From contig JBKBUF010000053.1 of assembly GCA_046290815.1 (NCBI GenBank), positions 1 through 12,759 on the forward strand: a stretch of 12,759 nucleotides of DNA, written 5' to 3'. Position 1 is the first letter of the stretch, and each line of letters opens with the position of its first letter. The translations under genes were made by a program, and so were the position numbers. This document shows, one piece after another, positions 1 to 6,583 of this stretch. The DNA is from JBKBUF01 sp046290815. Lineage in GTDB: Bacteria > Bacteroidota > Bacteroidia > Cytophagales > Cytophagaceae. Under the pieces are notes generated by a model. It was not told the origin of the DNA. It searched no databases and saw only the letters and a program-made list of their open reading frames with translations.

Positions 1-65
1 AGAGCTTGCTCAAACAAGCCCTCAAATTCCTTTAATTTTTCGTCTTTGTTGTTTTTGGTGTTCAT
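1..65 (-). CDS. N-terminal fragment of an unidentified protein, cut by window edge
   Basis: An open frame on the minus strand begins at an ATG at 65-63 and runs off the left edge after 21 complete codons. The visible start reads MNTKNNKDEKLKEFEGLFEQ and is very hydrophilic, so it carries no signal peptide. An in-frame ATG six codons upstream (83-81) could also be the start and would add MLNYTF. The frame lies 85 nt beyond the stop of the FeoB-associated gene on the same strand and may belong to the same transcript. Too little is visible to name a family; even its being a gene rests on the open frame and codon look. Confidence 0.5.
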   Translation of the reverse strand, partial: MNTKNNKDEKLKEFEGLFEQA

Positions 66-150
66 AAAAGTATAATTTAACATTTTTTTACTTTTATGAC
101 ACAGTTTATTTTACAGCCTCACTTGTGATTTGGAATTTGTAACTCCCCAA

Positions 151-312
151 TTACCTAATCATTTTCTCTTCGATTTTTTTGAAGTCTACAGTACTGCATT
201 TGCAGCTGCCGCAACCTGATGGCTTTTTGCCGAAAAAATTTTTATAAAAAAGATACCCCAGATAAGATAAGGCTGAGAAGAATAAAACAGCAACGACTAT
301 ATTTTGAACCAT
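151..312 (-). CDS. FeoB-associated Cys-rich membrane protein, 53 aa
   Basis: A 53-residue protein with one N-terminal membrane helix (about residues 4-23, VVAVLFFSALSYLGYLFY), a short basic stretch, then the Cys cluster SGCGSCKCS (Cys34, Cys37, Cys39) and a charged tail. This helix plus CxxCxC layout is that of the FeoB-associated Cys-rich family, small inner-membrane proteins usually found beside the ferrous iron transporter FeoB; a role in iron handling is inferred from the family. The ATG at 312-310 lies 2 nt after the stop of the inositol monophosphatase gene (TGA-TA-ATG), so translation is probably coupled. No feoA or feoB is visible in the window; they could lie beyond the left edge. 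Confidence 0.8.
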   Translation of the reverse strand: MVQNIVVAVLFFSALSYLGYLFYKNFFGKKPSGCGSCKCSTVDFKKIEEKMIR

Positions 313-314
313 TA

Positions 315-1103
315 TCAATTCCAGAATTTATTTATTAACGTCAGCATTTCCGAATGTATATGTCCGGCCGCTAAAACTTCCTTACCATAAATATAATCAT
401 TTCCTCCGGAATAATCTGTCACTTTACCTCCGGCTTCCTGCACTAAAAGTATTCCTGCAGCTATGTCCCATGGTTTCAGGTTAAATTCAAAATAAGCATC
501 AAATCTGCCGCATGCAACATAAGCCAAATCAACGGCAGCTGATCCAATTCTTCTAACCCCATGACTTTGCTTTACGCATTCTTTAATAATGTCAAAATAT
601 TGATCTGTTTTATCAAGAAGCCGATATGGGAATCCGGTTGCAATTAATGCATCCTCTATTTTATTTATACCACTGATATTTATTTTTAGTCCATTACAGA
701 AGGCTCCCCCACCTTTCCATGCTGCAAAACACTCATCAAGATTCATTTCATGTACCACACCTATTATCGGTACATTATTTTTACACAATGCAATGCTTAT
801 GGAATATGAAGGAAATTTATGAATAAAATTGGTGGTACCATCCAAAGGATCTATCACCCAGATATACTCTTTTTCATCTGCCTTCACAGTACCTTCTTCA
901 GTTAAAAAACCGGCTTCCGGTAATAGTTTTGACAATCCTGTAACCAGCAACTTCTCAGTTTCCTTATCAACATAACTCACCAGATCGCTCTTTCCTTTTA
1001 ACTCAATTTTATCAGTACTGAAAGAACGATTTTCCTGCTGCACAAACAATTTCACTTCAGAAGTAAGCTTACAAACATCGGATGTCAGTTGTTTAAGATT
1101 CAT
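315..1103 (-). CDS. suhB: Inositol monophosphatase family protein (SuhB-like)
   Basis: A 262-aa soluble protein of normal length for Mg2+-dependent inositol-1-monophosphatases, which hydrolyse inositol phosphates and sometimes related sugar or nucleotide phosphates. The metal-binding and catalytic signatures are intact: TEEGT with Glu69/Glu70, DPLDGTTN at 85-92 (Asp85, Asp88, Thr90) and the C-terminal signature PWDIAAGILLVQEAGG (Asp213). The block RRIGSAAVDLAYVACGRFDAYFE, around residues 184-207, is also typical. Its ATG overlaps the stop of the upstream DUF4105 gene in an ATGA (1100-1103), and the FeoB-associated gene starts 2 nt after its own stop, so all three are probably one transcript. 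The true substrate cannot be read from sequence; CysQ-like activity is less likely given the overall pattern. Confidence 0.93.
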   Translation of the reverse strand: MNLKQLTSDVCKLTSEVKLFVQQENRSFSTDKIELKGKSDLVSYVDKETEKLLVTGLSKLLPEAGFLTEEGTVKADEKEYIWVIDPLDGTTNFIHKFPSYSISIALCKNNVPIIGVVHEMNLDECFAAWKGGGAFCNGLKINISGINKIEDALIATGFPYRLLDKTDQYFDIIKECVKQSHGVRRIGSAAVDLAYVACGRFDAYFEFNLKPWDIAAGILLVQEAGGKVTDYSGGNDYIYGKEVLAAGHIHSEMLTLINKFWN

Positions 1104-2293
1104 AGGGCTTTCCCGGACTTATAGTAAATAACAAATGATCGCAGCGCCAGCAACAGAAGGAGCGGCAATACGGCTATATTTATTTCCTGAGGAATAATCG
1201 GAATCGATACAATAAATAGTAACGTTACAATTGCCGTAATAAGGAAATACAAATTCCATGCTTTTGTTCTGGAGCGATTGATTAATACTACAGAGGCAAT
1301 TATATGCATGGGGAATGCCCAAATCAGATTGAAATTGTTAATTGTTACTTTATGATCTGTGCCAAACCACAGAAAAACAAGCAAACATCCCAGCAGACCT
1401 AAAACAAGGAAGAAAAATGAATCAGCAAAATAGCGCTTTGGTACTTTCTTCCGGTTGACAAACGTCAGCACCAACCCCAACAGAAATATTATGGATGTAA
1501 AGAAAAGCGGGGTAAGATAAAAAGGAGTTACAGAGGCCTGATAGTTGGCATCAAAAATCAAAGATTTGGTTTTCACCAGCGGGACCTGATTGCCATCTGC
1601 AGTCAGGATAAGTCCTGAATCAAAGCCTGCTAAAAGATGATCCGGAAGAAACATATAATCATAAGGTGTAGCAATTCTATCTGCAGGAGAACCAAGACCT
1701 ATATCCATACCTAAATCCTGCAATTGTTTGTCGCGAAGGTAAGGATCTATCAATTGACGGAAAGATAAAGGTTTTTCCTCTTTTAGATTAAATTGTAAAC
1801 TATCTGCAAACACATGCTGTAATGCATCTCTCAAACGTGAAGAGCAATTATCAAAAAAGAAATCATATTTATAAAATCTGTTTTCAGGCAGGTAGTTATT
1901 TTCCAAAAAGGTGTACAATCTGTTTAGCTGATGTTCTGTAAGATTCAGTTCCTGTTCAATCACCGATCTCCCTTCGTACTGAGCACCATACATGAGGTAT
2001 TTTATTTCGGATACCGAAAGCATATATGGCAGCTTACCCTGCACAAACTTGGTATAGAACCCTGGCGTATCAAAATCGAAAGTTCCGTAATTGTAAACAT
2101 TATCTATACCCATTTCAGGATCAAATATCCAGATAGCGCTATGCCCGAAACCGGAATACAGCTCATCTCCCGGGCTCACGGTTATCAGACTGGCTTTTGC
2201 TTTGGGAGACCAGCCAAAAGTCTGAATTGCACAGATACTAAAAATAAAACAGAGTAAGAGGGATTTTTTAAACATAATAAGAAAATCAACCAT
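1100..2293 (-). CDS. DUF4105 (Lnb N-terminal periplasmic-type) protein with C-terminal membrane domain
   Basis: A 397-aa protein with an N-terminal signal/anchor segment, an extracytoplasmic domain to about residue 255, and about five C-terminal membrane helices. The soluble part has the DUF4105 marks: GDELYSGFGHSAIWIFDP (His51), NYGTFDF, the segment FVQGKLPYML, and YDFFFDNCSSRLRD (Cys150). The order His then Asn-Cys resembles circularly permuted papain/NlpC-like folds, so a thiol hydrolase or acyltransferase is possible; that is inference. The start is uncertain: Met7 (ATG at 2275-2273) gives a more ordinary signal peptide, MFKKSLLLCFIF, than the longer form beginning MVDFLI. The gene heads the operon with suhB, overlapping it by 4 nt. 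An exact TAnnTTTG element at 2335-2342 is a plausible promoter. Confidence 0.85.
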   Translation of the reverse strand: MVDFLIMFKKSLLLCFIFSICAIQTFGWSPKAKASLITVSPGDELYSGFGHSAIWIFDPEMGIDNVYNYGTFDFDTPGFYTKFVQGKLPYMLSVSEIKYLMYGAQYEGRSVIEQELNLTEHQLNRLYTFLENNYLPENRFYKYDFFFDNCSSRLRDALQHVFADSLQFNLKEEKPLSFRQLIDPYLRDKQLQDLGMDIGLGSPADRIATPYDYMFLPDHLLAGFDSGLILTADGNQVPLVKTKSLIFDANYQASVTPFYLTPLFFTSIIFLLGLVLTFVNRKKVPKRYFADSFFFLVLGLLGCLLVFLWFGTDHKVTINNFNLIWAFPMHIIASVVLINRSRTKAWNLYFLITAIVTLLFIVSIPIIPQEINIAVLPLLLLLALRSFVIYYKSGKAL

Positions 2294-2334
2294 TTAGCCT
2301 TTTAGTTCCTTATTCGAGGCTAGCAAAAGTGATT

Positions 2335-2342
2335 CAAAGTTA
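2335..2342 (-). promoter_or_regulatory. Bacteroidota -7 element for the DUF4105-suhB operon
   Basis: The minus strand reads TAACTTTG, an exact match to the Bacteroidota -7 consensus TAnnTTTG. The transcript would start near 2330, giving a leader of about 35 nt to the first ATG or 53 nt to the second. The nearest upstream TTTG lies 23 nt away, longer than the usual spacing of about 19, so the -33 element is not convincing. Confidence 0.4.
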
Positions 2343-2367
2343 ACAGACTTAAGGAATTAAGTTAACA
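2337..2367. repeat. Two 9-bp direct repeats, 22 bp apart
   Basis: AAGTTAACA occurs at 2337-2345 and again at 2359-2367, exactly 22 bp apart (about two helical turns). Each copy contains the palindrome GTTAAC, and CTTAAG lies between them. The left copy overlaps the proposed -7 element of the leftward operon, so a regulator bound as a tandem pair could block it. This is inference from spacing only. Confidence 0.35.
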
Positions 2368-2458
2368 AAATAGGCCAAATTCGGTTTTTAACTAAATAAC
2401 TCCTTGATTTTTATTAAATGAGGTTATTAAAAATCCATCTGTTTTTTTAATAAAATTA

Positions 2459-2995
2459 ATGACTATGAAAAGAACGAGCAGCATTATCGCATTATTTATT
2501 ATTTTTCTTCTTTCCTGTGGCAGGGACGAGGACAGGGCCAGATCCACACAGGTTCAGCAAGATGAGGGTAGTGTAACCACCGGAAGGCCGGAACATTCAC
2601 TAAATATCGCAAGAGGAATCTGGAGAAAAAGTGAAGGCGGCTGTACCCAGGGCTTTGGAATATGCCAATTAACATTAATGCCTCATGATCAGACTAACCC
2701 TATTATGGATACATTGAAAGAAGGAGGAGAAAGAAGCCATTTGGCTGTTTTAACAAGAAATACTGCAGACCCCTCAGAAATGACTATCGAGTTTCAGGAA
2801 AAAATACCTCAATTTGCTGATCAGTTCGTCGTGGACGCAGCTGTAACTATTAGAAATTTATTTGGTCACGAGTGGGTAAGACCCGTTTTAGGAACTTATT
2901 CCACAGACAGAAGCACAGGACAATATGGTAGTGTGAAGATAAAGATTGAGGTAGGACCGGAGAGTGGAGTTGTAGGCGGGACACCACCGCACTAA
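2459..2995 (+). CDS. Small exported lipoprotein of unknown function
   Basis: A 178-aa protein with a clear lipoprotein signal: basic start (MKRTSS), hydrophobic stretch IIALFIIFLLS, then the lipobox LLSC with Cys20. Residues after Cys are GRDEDR; acidic residues just behind the lipid Cys resemble the surface-export signal described for some Bacteroidota lipoproteins, so exposure on the outer membrane is possible. ATG at 2459 and ATG at 2465 are both usable; the second gives the usual MKR start. The mature part has a Cys pair in GGCTQGFGICQ and a C-terminal half rich in charged residues that ends in GGTPPH. I recognise no family. Tandem stop codons (TAATAA), a heptamer array and a strong terminator follow, so it is probably transcribed alone. 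Confidence 0.75.
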   Translation: MTMKRTSSIIALFIIFLLSCGRDEDRARSTQVQQDEGSVTTGRPEHSLNIARGIWRKSEGGCTQGFGICQLTLMPHDQTNPIMDTLKEGGERSHLAVLTRNTADPSEMTIEFQEKIPQFADQFVVDAAVTIRNLFGHEWVRPVLGTYSTDRSTGQYGSVKIKIEVGPESGVVGGTPPH

Positions 2996-2998
2996 TAA

Positions 2999-3033
2999 TG
3001 ATGAATGTTGAATGATAAATTTTGAATGAAAGA
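2999..3033. repeat. Degenerate heptamer array (5 units)
   Basis: Directly behind the tandem stops of the lipoprotein gene the sequence divides without gaps into five 7-nt units: TGATGAA, TGTTGAA, TGATAAA, TTTTGAA, TGAAAGA. The common form is close to TGTTGAA. The array ends next to the left arm of the terminator. A second 7-nt-period array of different sequence fills 4304-4441. Confidence 0.6.
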
Positions 3034-3034
3034 G

Positions 3035-3092
3035 ATCCCAAATTTCAGCGCCTGTATTTACTACCGGGTTGGAATTTGGGATAATTTTTTTT
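3035..3092 (+). terminator. Rho-independent terminator after the lipoprotein gene
   Basis: Left arm ATCCCAAATTTC (3035-3046) pairs with right arm GGAATTTGGGAT (3071-3082), 12 pairs with one G-U, around a 24-nt loop. A run of eight T follows at 3085-3092. Stem plus T-run on the plus strand is a classic intrinsic terminator, and it separates the lipoprotein gene from the esterase gene. Confidence 0.8.
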
Positions 3093-3119
3093 GGTATTAA
3101 AAAAATTCAGCTAACTTCT
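3091..3119 (+). promoter_or_regulatory. Weak candidate promoter for the CE2 esterase
   Basis: Between the terminator and the esterase start, TTGG (3091-3094) and TAACTTCT (3112-3119) are separated by 17 nt. The second matches TAnnTTTG at six of eight positions. The leader would be under 20 nt. Only about 47 nt are free here, so if the terminator works a promoter must lie in or near this stretch. Confidence 0.25.
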
Positions 3120-3139
3120 AATAAATTTTTATTTTCCTT

Positions 3140-4303
3140 ATGAAGTTTTTCAGAACAACCCTTCAGGCATTCCTTGCTATTTCCATTCTTCTTGCTTTGA
3201 TTTCATCTGTTACCAAAGAAGAGCAAAACCTTATAAAGCCATCAGACCCTAACATTCAGTACACAGGCAGAATAGATTTTTCAGACAAAGACAAGCCAAG
3301 CTTTTCTTACCCTGGAATATCTATTAAAGCCAGATTTGAAGGAAACAACATTGAAGTTTTCCTTCAGGAGCATGGACAGGGAGGCGACAGAGGAACAAAC
3401 TATTTTAATGTCACCATAGATGGGAAAGTTCATTCCGTATTGCAACTTTCCTCCAATAAGAAAAACTACAAAATAGAAAACCTGAGCGAAGGGATACACA
3501 CTATAGAATTATTTAAGCGAACTGAGGCTGAAGTTGGACCATGCAGTTTTCTTGGATTTGTACTTCCTTCAGGAAAAGCACTTTTGAAGCCTGAGGAGAA
3601 ACCTGCAAGGAAAATCGAATTCATTGGTGATTCTTTCACTTGCGGATATGGAAATGAGTTAAGCATTGCGGCACCTCCTGCAGGTAATCCGAACACAGGA
3701 TTTAATTCGAAAAATGAAAATAATTACAATGCCTGGGGAGCCATCACATGCAGAACTCTTAATGCACAATACCATTGTACTGCATATTCCGGAAGAGGAT
3801 TATATAGAAACAATACCGGTTCTAAGGAAAATGTAATGCCTGATATTTACGACAGAATCTTCCCTGACAAAAGTAGTCCTGAATGGAAAACAGAAAATTT
3901 CATACCTGATGTAGTTGTCATAAATCTGGGCACAAATGATTTTTATCCTGAATCATTGCCAAATCCGGACAAAGTAGACTCTGCAGCATTTGCAAAAAAA
4001 TATATCAGCTTCATCGGCAAGTTGAGAAAACATTATCCTGAAGCTACCATTGTTTGTGTTGTTCCCAACGCCATCAGCGACTGGTGGCCTGAAAAAGCTA
4101 TGTGGCTTACACGATTCAAAAGATATCTAAGTTCTGTAGTGGACAATGTCAATAATGCTGGAGACAAAAAGGTGTTTTACTTTCAGCTAACCCCTCAATC
4201 CCCTCCTTACGGGGAAGACTGGCATGCCAGCATACCTACTCATGAAAAAATGGCAAAAGAGATTACCCCGTTTATCAGGGAGAAAATGAAATGGAGCGAA
4301 TAG
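3140..4303 (+). CDS. Secreted carbohydrate esterase family 2-type SGNH hydrolase
   Basis: A 387-aa exported protein with the two-part layout of CE2 esterases, which remove acetyl groups from xylan and other glycans. Residues 1-23 form a signal/anchor helix. About 40-145 look like the N-terminal jelly-roll domain (YTGRIDF, the segment FSYPGISIKARFEG, GIHTIELFKRTE). The SGNH domain follows: block I IEFIGDSFTCGYGNE with nucleophile Ser165, the SGRGLYRN segment around 217-224, block III INLGTNDF at 261-268, and the C-terminal GEDWHASIPTHEKMA with Asp360 and likely catalytic His362. I see no lipobox and no T9SS C-terminal domain, so it may stay periplasmic. A terminator precedes it and a heptamer array follows it. 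CE2 membership is confident; the natural substrate is not. Confidence 0.88.
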   Translation: MKFFRTTLQAFLAISILLALISSVTKEEQNLIKPSDPNIQYTGRIDFSDKDKPSFSYPGISIKARFEGNNIEVFLQEHGQGGDRGTNYFNVTIDGKVHSVLQLSSNKKNYKIENLSEGIHTIELFKRTEAEVGPCSFLGFVLPSGKALLKPEEKPARKIEFIGDSFTCGYGNELSIAAPPAGNPNTGFNSKNENNYNAWGAITCRTLNAQYHCTAYSGRGLYRNNTGSKENVMPDIYDRIFPDKSSPEWKTENFIPDVVVINLGTNDFYPESLPNPDKVDSAAFAKKYISFIGKLRKHYPEATIVCVVPNAISDWWPEKAMWLTRFKRYLSSVVDNVNNAGDKKVFYFQLTPQSPPYGEDWHASIPTHEKMAKEITPFIREKMKWSE

Positions 4304-4441
4304 AATTAAGAGTTAAGAATTAAGAATTGATAGGGATATTAGATGTTGGATATTAGACATTGGATTTAAATTTTGATAAATTTTACCAATTGTCTTCTGA
4401 TCTTCTATTTACTGCCTACTGCTTACTGCCTACTGGCTTTG
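4304..4441. repeat. Degenerate 7-nt-period array with dyad character between convergent genes
   Basis: The spacer between the convergent esterase and permease genes is mostly built of 7-nt units. Left half: AATTAAG, AGTTAAG, AATTAAG, AATTGAT, a 6-nt AGGGAT, then ATTAGAT, GTTGGAT, ATTAGAC, ATTGGAT (4304-4365). After an AT-rich centre the right half reads TCTTCTG, ATCTTCT, ATTTACT, GCCTACT, GCTTACT, GCCTACT, GGCTTTG (4393-4441). The left half is purine-rich and the right pyrimidine-rich. GACATTGG (4356-4363) can pair with CCAATTGTC (4386-4394) with one bulged base, and units further out are roughly complementary. It may fold as one long imperfect hairpin and end transcription from both sides; no ordinary terminator is seen here. 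Confidence 0.7.
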
Positions 4442-4442
4442 G

Positions 4443-5189
4443 CTAGACTAAAATCAACTTAACAGCAGCAAACAACAAAACCGCAGCAAGTACATTTTTC
4501 AGTACCACAGCCGATGCCTTTTTGCTGCCCCAGTAAGACCCCATCATACCTCCTGCCAGAGCTGCGATCAGCCAGGGGAAAATGTTGTAGGTAGAAATGT
4601 CTACTTTTTGAAATTTTAATCCGATAAGAGCAGCTACAGAATTTACAAATATAAATAATGCCGAAGCTGCAGATGTTTGTTTGGTAGAGCCCCATTTCAT
4701 TAAAAGAATAACCGGACTCAGAATAATTCCCCCTCCTATTCCTATTAATCCGGACAGGAAACCGATCGAAGAGCCAAACAATGCCGCAAGTTTTACGGGG
4801 ACCGGACTGAAGTCAGCAGGTTCCTCCTGACGAATAAAGGAGAAGATAATTCTCCCTACAGCAAGCACCAGACAGAGGCCCAACAATTTTTTGTACCAGA
4901 AGGGATCAACAGACAATGCACCTCCCATAAATGCAAAAGGCACGGAAAACATTGCAAAGGGGTAAAACAATTTCCATCTGAAATGTCCTGCCCGGTAGTA
5001 TTGAAAAAAAGCTAAAGCTGAAACAAATATATTAAGTACAAGCGCGGAATATTTTAGTGAGACGATACTGATACCGAAAAGAGAAAGAACCGCAAGATAT
5101 CCGCTTGCGCCTCCATGACCGACAGAAGCATAAAGGAATGCTACTGCAAACAGAATGAAAAACAACAATACATGCAATTCAAAATTCAT
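4443..5189 (-). CDS. TSUP-family membrane permease (TauE/SafE type)
   Basis: A 248-aa polytopic inner-membrane protein, usual length for the family of sulfite/sulfonate-type anion carriers. Two half-repeats are visible: SVGHGGASGYLAVLSLFGIS near residues 22-41 and SGLIGIGGGIILSPVILLMK at 146-165, followed by STKQTSAASALFIFVNS. About seven to eight hydrophobic segments span the protein. The ATG (5189-5187) follows the moaCB stop after a single nucleotide (TGA-T-ATG), so it is the last gene of the Moco operon and probably translationally coupled. That position suggests an anion tied to molybdenum or sulfur chemistry (sulfite, thiosulfate or perhaps an oxyanion such as molybdate), but the substrate is inference; the family is diverse. 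Confidence 0.87.
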   Translation of the reverse strand: MNFELHVLLFFILFAVAFLYASVGHGGASGYLAVLSLFGISIVSLKYSALVLNIFVSALAFFQYYRAGHFRWKLFYPFAMFSVPFAFMGGALSVDPFWYKKLLGLCLVLAVGRIIFSFIRQEEPADFSPVPVKLAALFGSSIGFLSGLIGIGGGIILSPVILLMKWGSTKQTSAASALFIFVNSVAALIGLKFQKVDISTYNIFPWLIAALAGGMMGSYWGSKKASAVVLKNVLAAVLLFAAVKLILV

Positions 5190-5190
5190 A

Positions 5191-6111
5191 TCAGTTTATT
5201 TTATCATGCCTTGCACCTTTGGCCACATCGAACAGATGCAACAAAGATGGGAACAAGGCGTCCATGGATTCTGCTGCACCTTTGGTAGATCCCGGGAGTG
5301 TAAGCACTAAGGATTTGCCAATCATACCTGCCACTCCTCTAGACAACATGGAATAAGGAGTTCTTTTCTGCCCGTAATTTCTCGCCGCTTCCATAATACC
5401 AGGTATTTCACGATCCAGCAAAGGTTTAACAGCTTCAGGACTAACATCCCTGGAAGAAACTCCTGTTCCGCCGGTAATAATAATAAGATGTTGCCCTTTT
5501 TCTGCAAAGGATTTTACTTTATCCTGAATCGTCAGCAATTCATCAGGTATAATGATATAATCATCAACCATAACATTGAACTGCTGAAGTTTTTCTATAA
5601 TGGTTTTGCCTGCTTTATCTTCCTTTTTCCCTTTGGATATGGTATCTGAGCAAACGATAACTGAAGCTTTAAGATCAGCAGCGCTTTTTCTGAGAAAATC
5701 AGATTTACCACCCTTCTTTTCAAGTAATTTTATGGAATGTATTTCCACATTTTTATCTATTGGCTTCAGCATGTCATATATGGTTAAAGCAACCACAGAT
5801 GCCCCATGCATTGCTTCCACTTCCACCCCTGTTTTATAAATAGTTTTCACAGTCATCCGGATAAAAATCTCAAGGCCTTTAATCTCGAAACCCACAGAGG
5901 CAAATTCGATTGGCAGAGGATGACAGTCAGGTATCATATCGCTTGTACGCTTCACTGCAAACAACCCTGCAGTCTTTGACATTTCGAATACATCCCCTTT
6001 CGGCACTTTTTTCTCCTGCACTGTCCGGATCGTTAAAATATCACCAACCTTCACTACTGCCTGTGCGGTCGCTTCCCTTAACGTTGAAGATTTATGAGTA
6101 ATATCCACCAT
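5191..6111 (-). CDS. moaCB: Bifunctional MoaC-MoaB/MogA fusion, molybdenum cofactor biosynthesis
   Basis: A 306-aa fusion. Residues 1 to about 150 are MoaC, which with MoaA makes cyclic pyranopterin monophosphate: KGDVFEMSKTAGLFAVKRTS, IPDCHPLPI (Cys63, His64), TGVEVEAMHGASVVALTIYDMLK (Asp113, Lys116). Residues from about 150 to 306 are MoaB/MogA, the molybdopterin-adenylylating domain: SVIVCSDT, GGTGVSSRDVSPEA (214-227) and LPGSTKGA (272-279). The start is set at ATG 6111-6109, where MVDITHKS matches a MoaC N-terminus; it overlaps the moaE stop by one base (TGATG). A longer frame to 6177 adds only 22 residues lying inside moaE. The same fusion is known in Bacteroidota. No moaA, moeA or mobA is in the window, so the pathway is completed elsewhere. 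Confidence 0.92.
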   Translation of the reverse strand: MVDITHKSSTLREATAQAVVKVGDILTIRTVQEKKVPKGDVFEMSKTAGLFAVKRTSDMIPDCHPLPIEFASVGFEIKGLEIFIRMTVKTIYKTGVEVEAMHGASVVALTIYDMLKPIDKNVEIHSIKLLEKKGGKSDFLRKSAADLKASVIVCSDTISKGKKEDKAGKTIIEKLQQFNVMVDDYIIIPDELLTIQDKVKSFAEKGQHLIIITGGTGVSSRDVSPEAVKPLLDREIPGIMEAARNYGQKRTPYSMLSRGVAGMIGKSLVLTLPGSTKGAAESMDALFPSLLHLFDVAKGARHDKIN

Positions 6112-6569
6112 CAGTTTTTGTAATAAATATTTTCTTTCCAGACATGAGATCCGTCTTCCAGAACTTCTCTGCCCCAAACAGGAACACTCGCTTTAATACT
6201 GTCCACCAATTCTCCCAGTATATTAAAAATATCTTTTCTGTGAGGAGAGGATACAAATACAAACAAGCTATTCTCTCCTGTTTTAACCAGACCTCTACTG
6301 TGGTAAATGTGCATACAGCACAATTCAGGATATTTGGCAAAACATGCTTCCCGGATTTTATGAAACTCAATCTCTGCCATTTCATCATAAGCGGTATAGT
6401 CTATTGCTACCACTTTCTTGCCGTTGATATTATCTGCTCTGACCTGCCCGAGAAAGATTGCATGAGCACCAATATTATGCTTTGCTGAATGCTTTTCGAT
6501 AGAATCTGCAATAAAGGCCGAAGTAATCGGCCCCTCTACAAAACATTTATGTTTCTTTGACTTTTCCAT
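6111..6569 (-). CDS. moaE: Molybdopterin synthase large (catalytic) subunit MoaE
   Basis: A 152-aa protein of normal length for MoaE, which with thiocarboxylated MoaD inserts the dithiolene sulfurs into precursor Z. Family marks: GAHAIFLGQVRADN (Arg44, matching Arg39 of E. coli MoaE), the IDYTAYDEMAE block (56-66), VSSPHRKDIF (His110, Arg111) and KASVPVWGREVLEDGSHVWKE (126-146). Lys126 aligns with E. coli Lys119. The second conserved lysine (E. coli Lys126, in WKRE) is Gly133 here (WGRE). The gene lies 14 nt after moaD and overlaps moaCB by one base, as expected for partners. The N-terminus is about ten residues longer than usual. I expect an active enzyme, with the Gly133 change worth noting. 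Confidence 0.92.
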   Translation of the reverse strand: MEKSKKHKCFVEGPITSAFIADSIEKHSAKHNIGAHAIFLGQVRADNINGKKVVAIDYTAYDEMAEIEFHKIREACFAKYPELCCMHIYHSRGLVKTGENSLFVFVSSPHRKDIFNILGELVDSIKASVPVWGREVLEDGSHVWKENIYYKN

Positions 6570-6583
6570 TACTTAAAATTTAA

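Noticed and set aside
1931..2257. 108-aa plus-strand frame opposite the DUF4105 gene
   Set aside because: Antisense to conserved DUF4105 codons, with no family features or start context of its own.
4304..4441. CRISPR array or tandem satellite reading of the heptamer region
   Set aside because: There are no 20-50 nt repeats separated by unique spacers and no cas genes; units are 7 nt, degenerate and contiguous.
6112..6177. 22-codon N-terminal extension of moaCB reaching back into moaE
   Set aside because: The extra residues (MGQRSSGRRI and so on) are the moaE 3' end read in another frame. MVDITHKS at 6111 matches the MoaC N-terminus and gives the expected TGATG junction.
6144..6488. 114-aa open frame on the plus strand opposite moaE
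   Set aside because: It is antisense to a well-conserved gene, has no recognisable domain and shows irregular composition, so it is a shadow frame.
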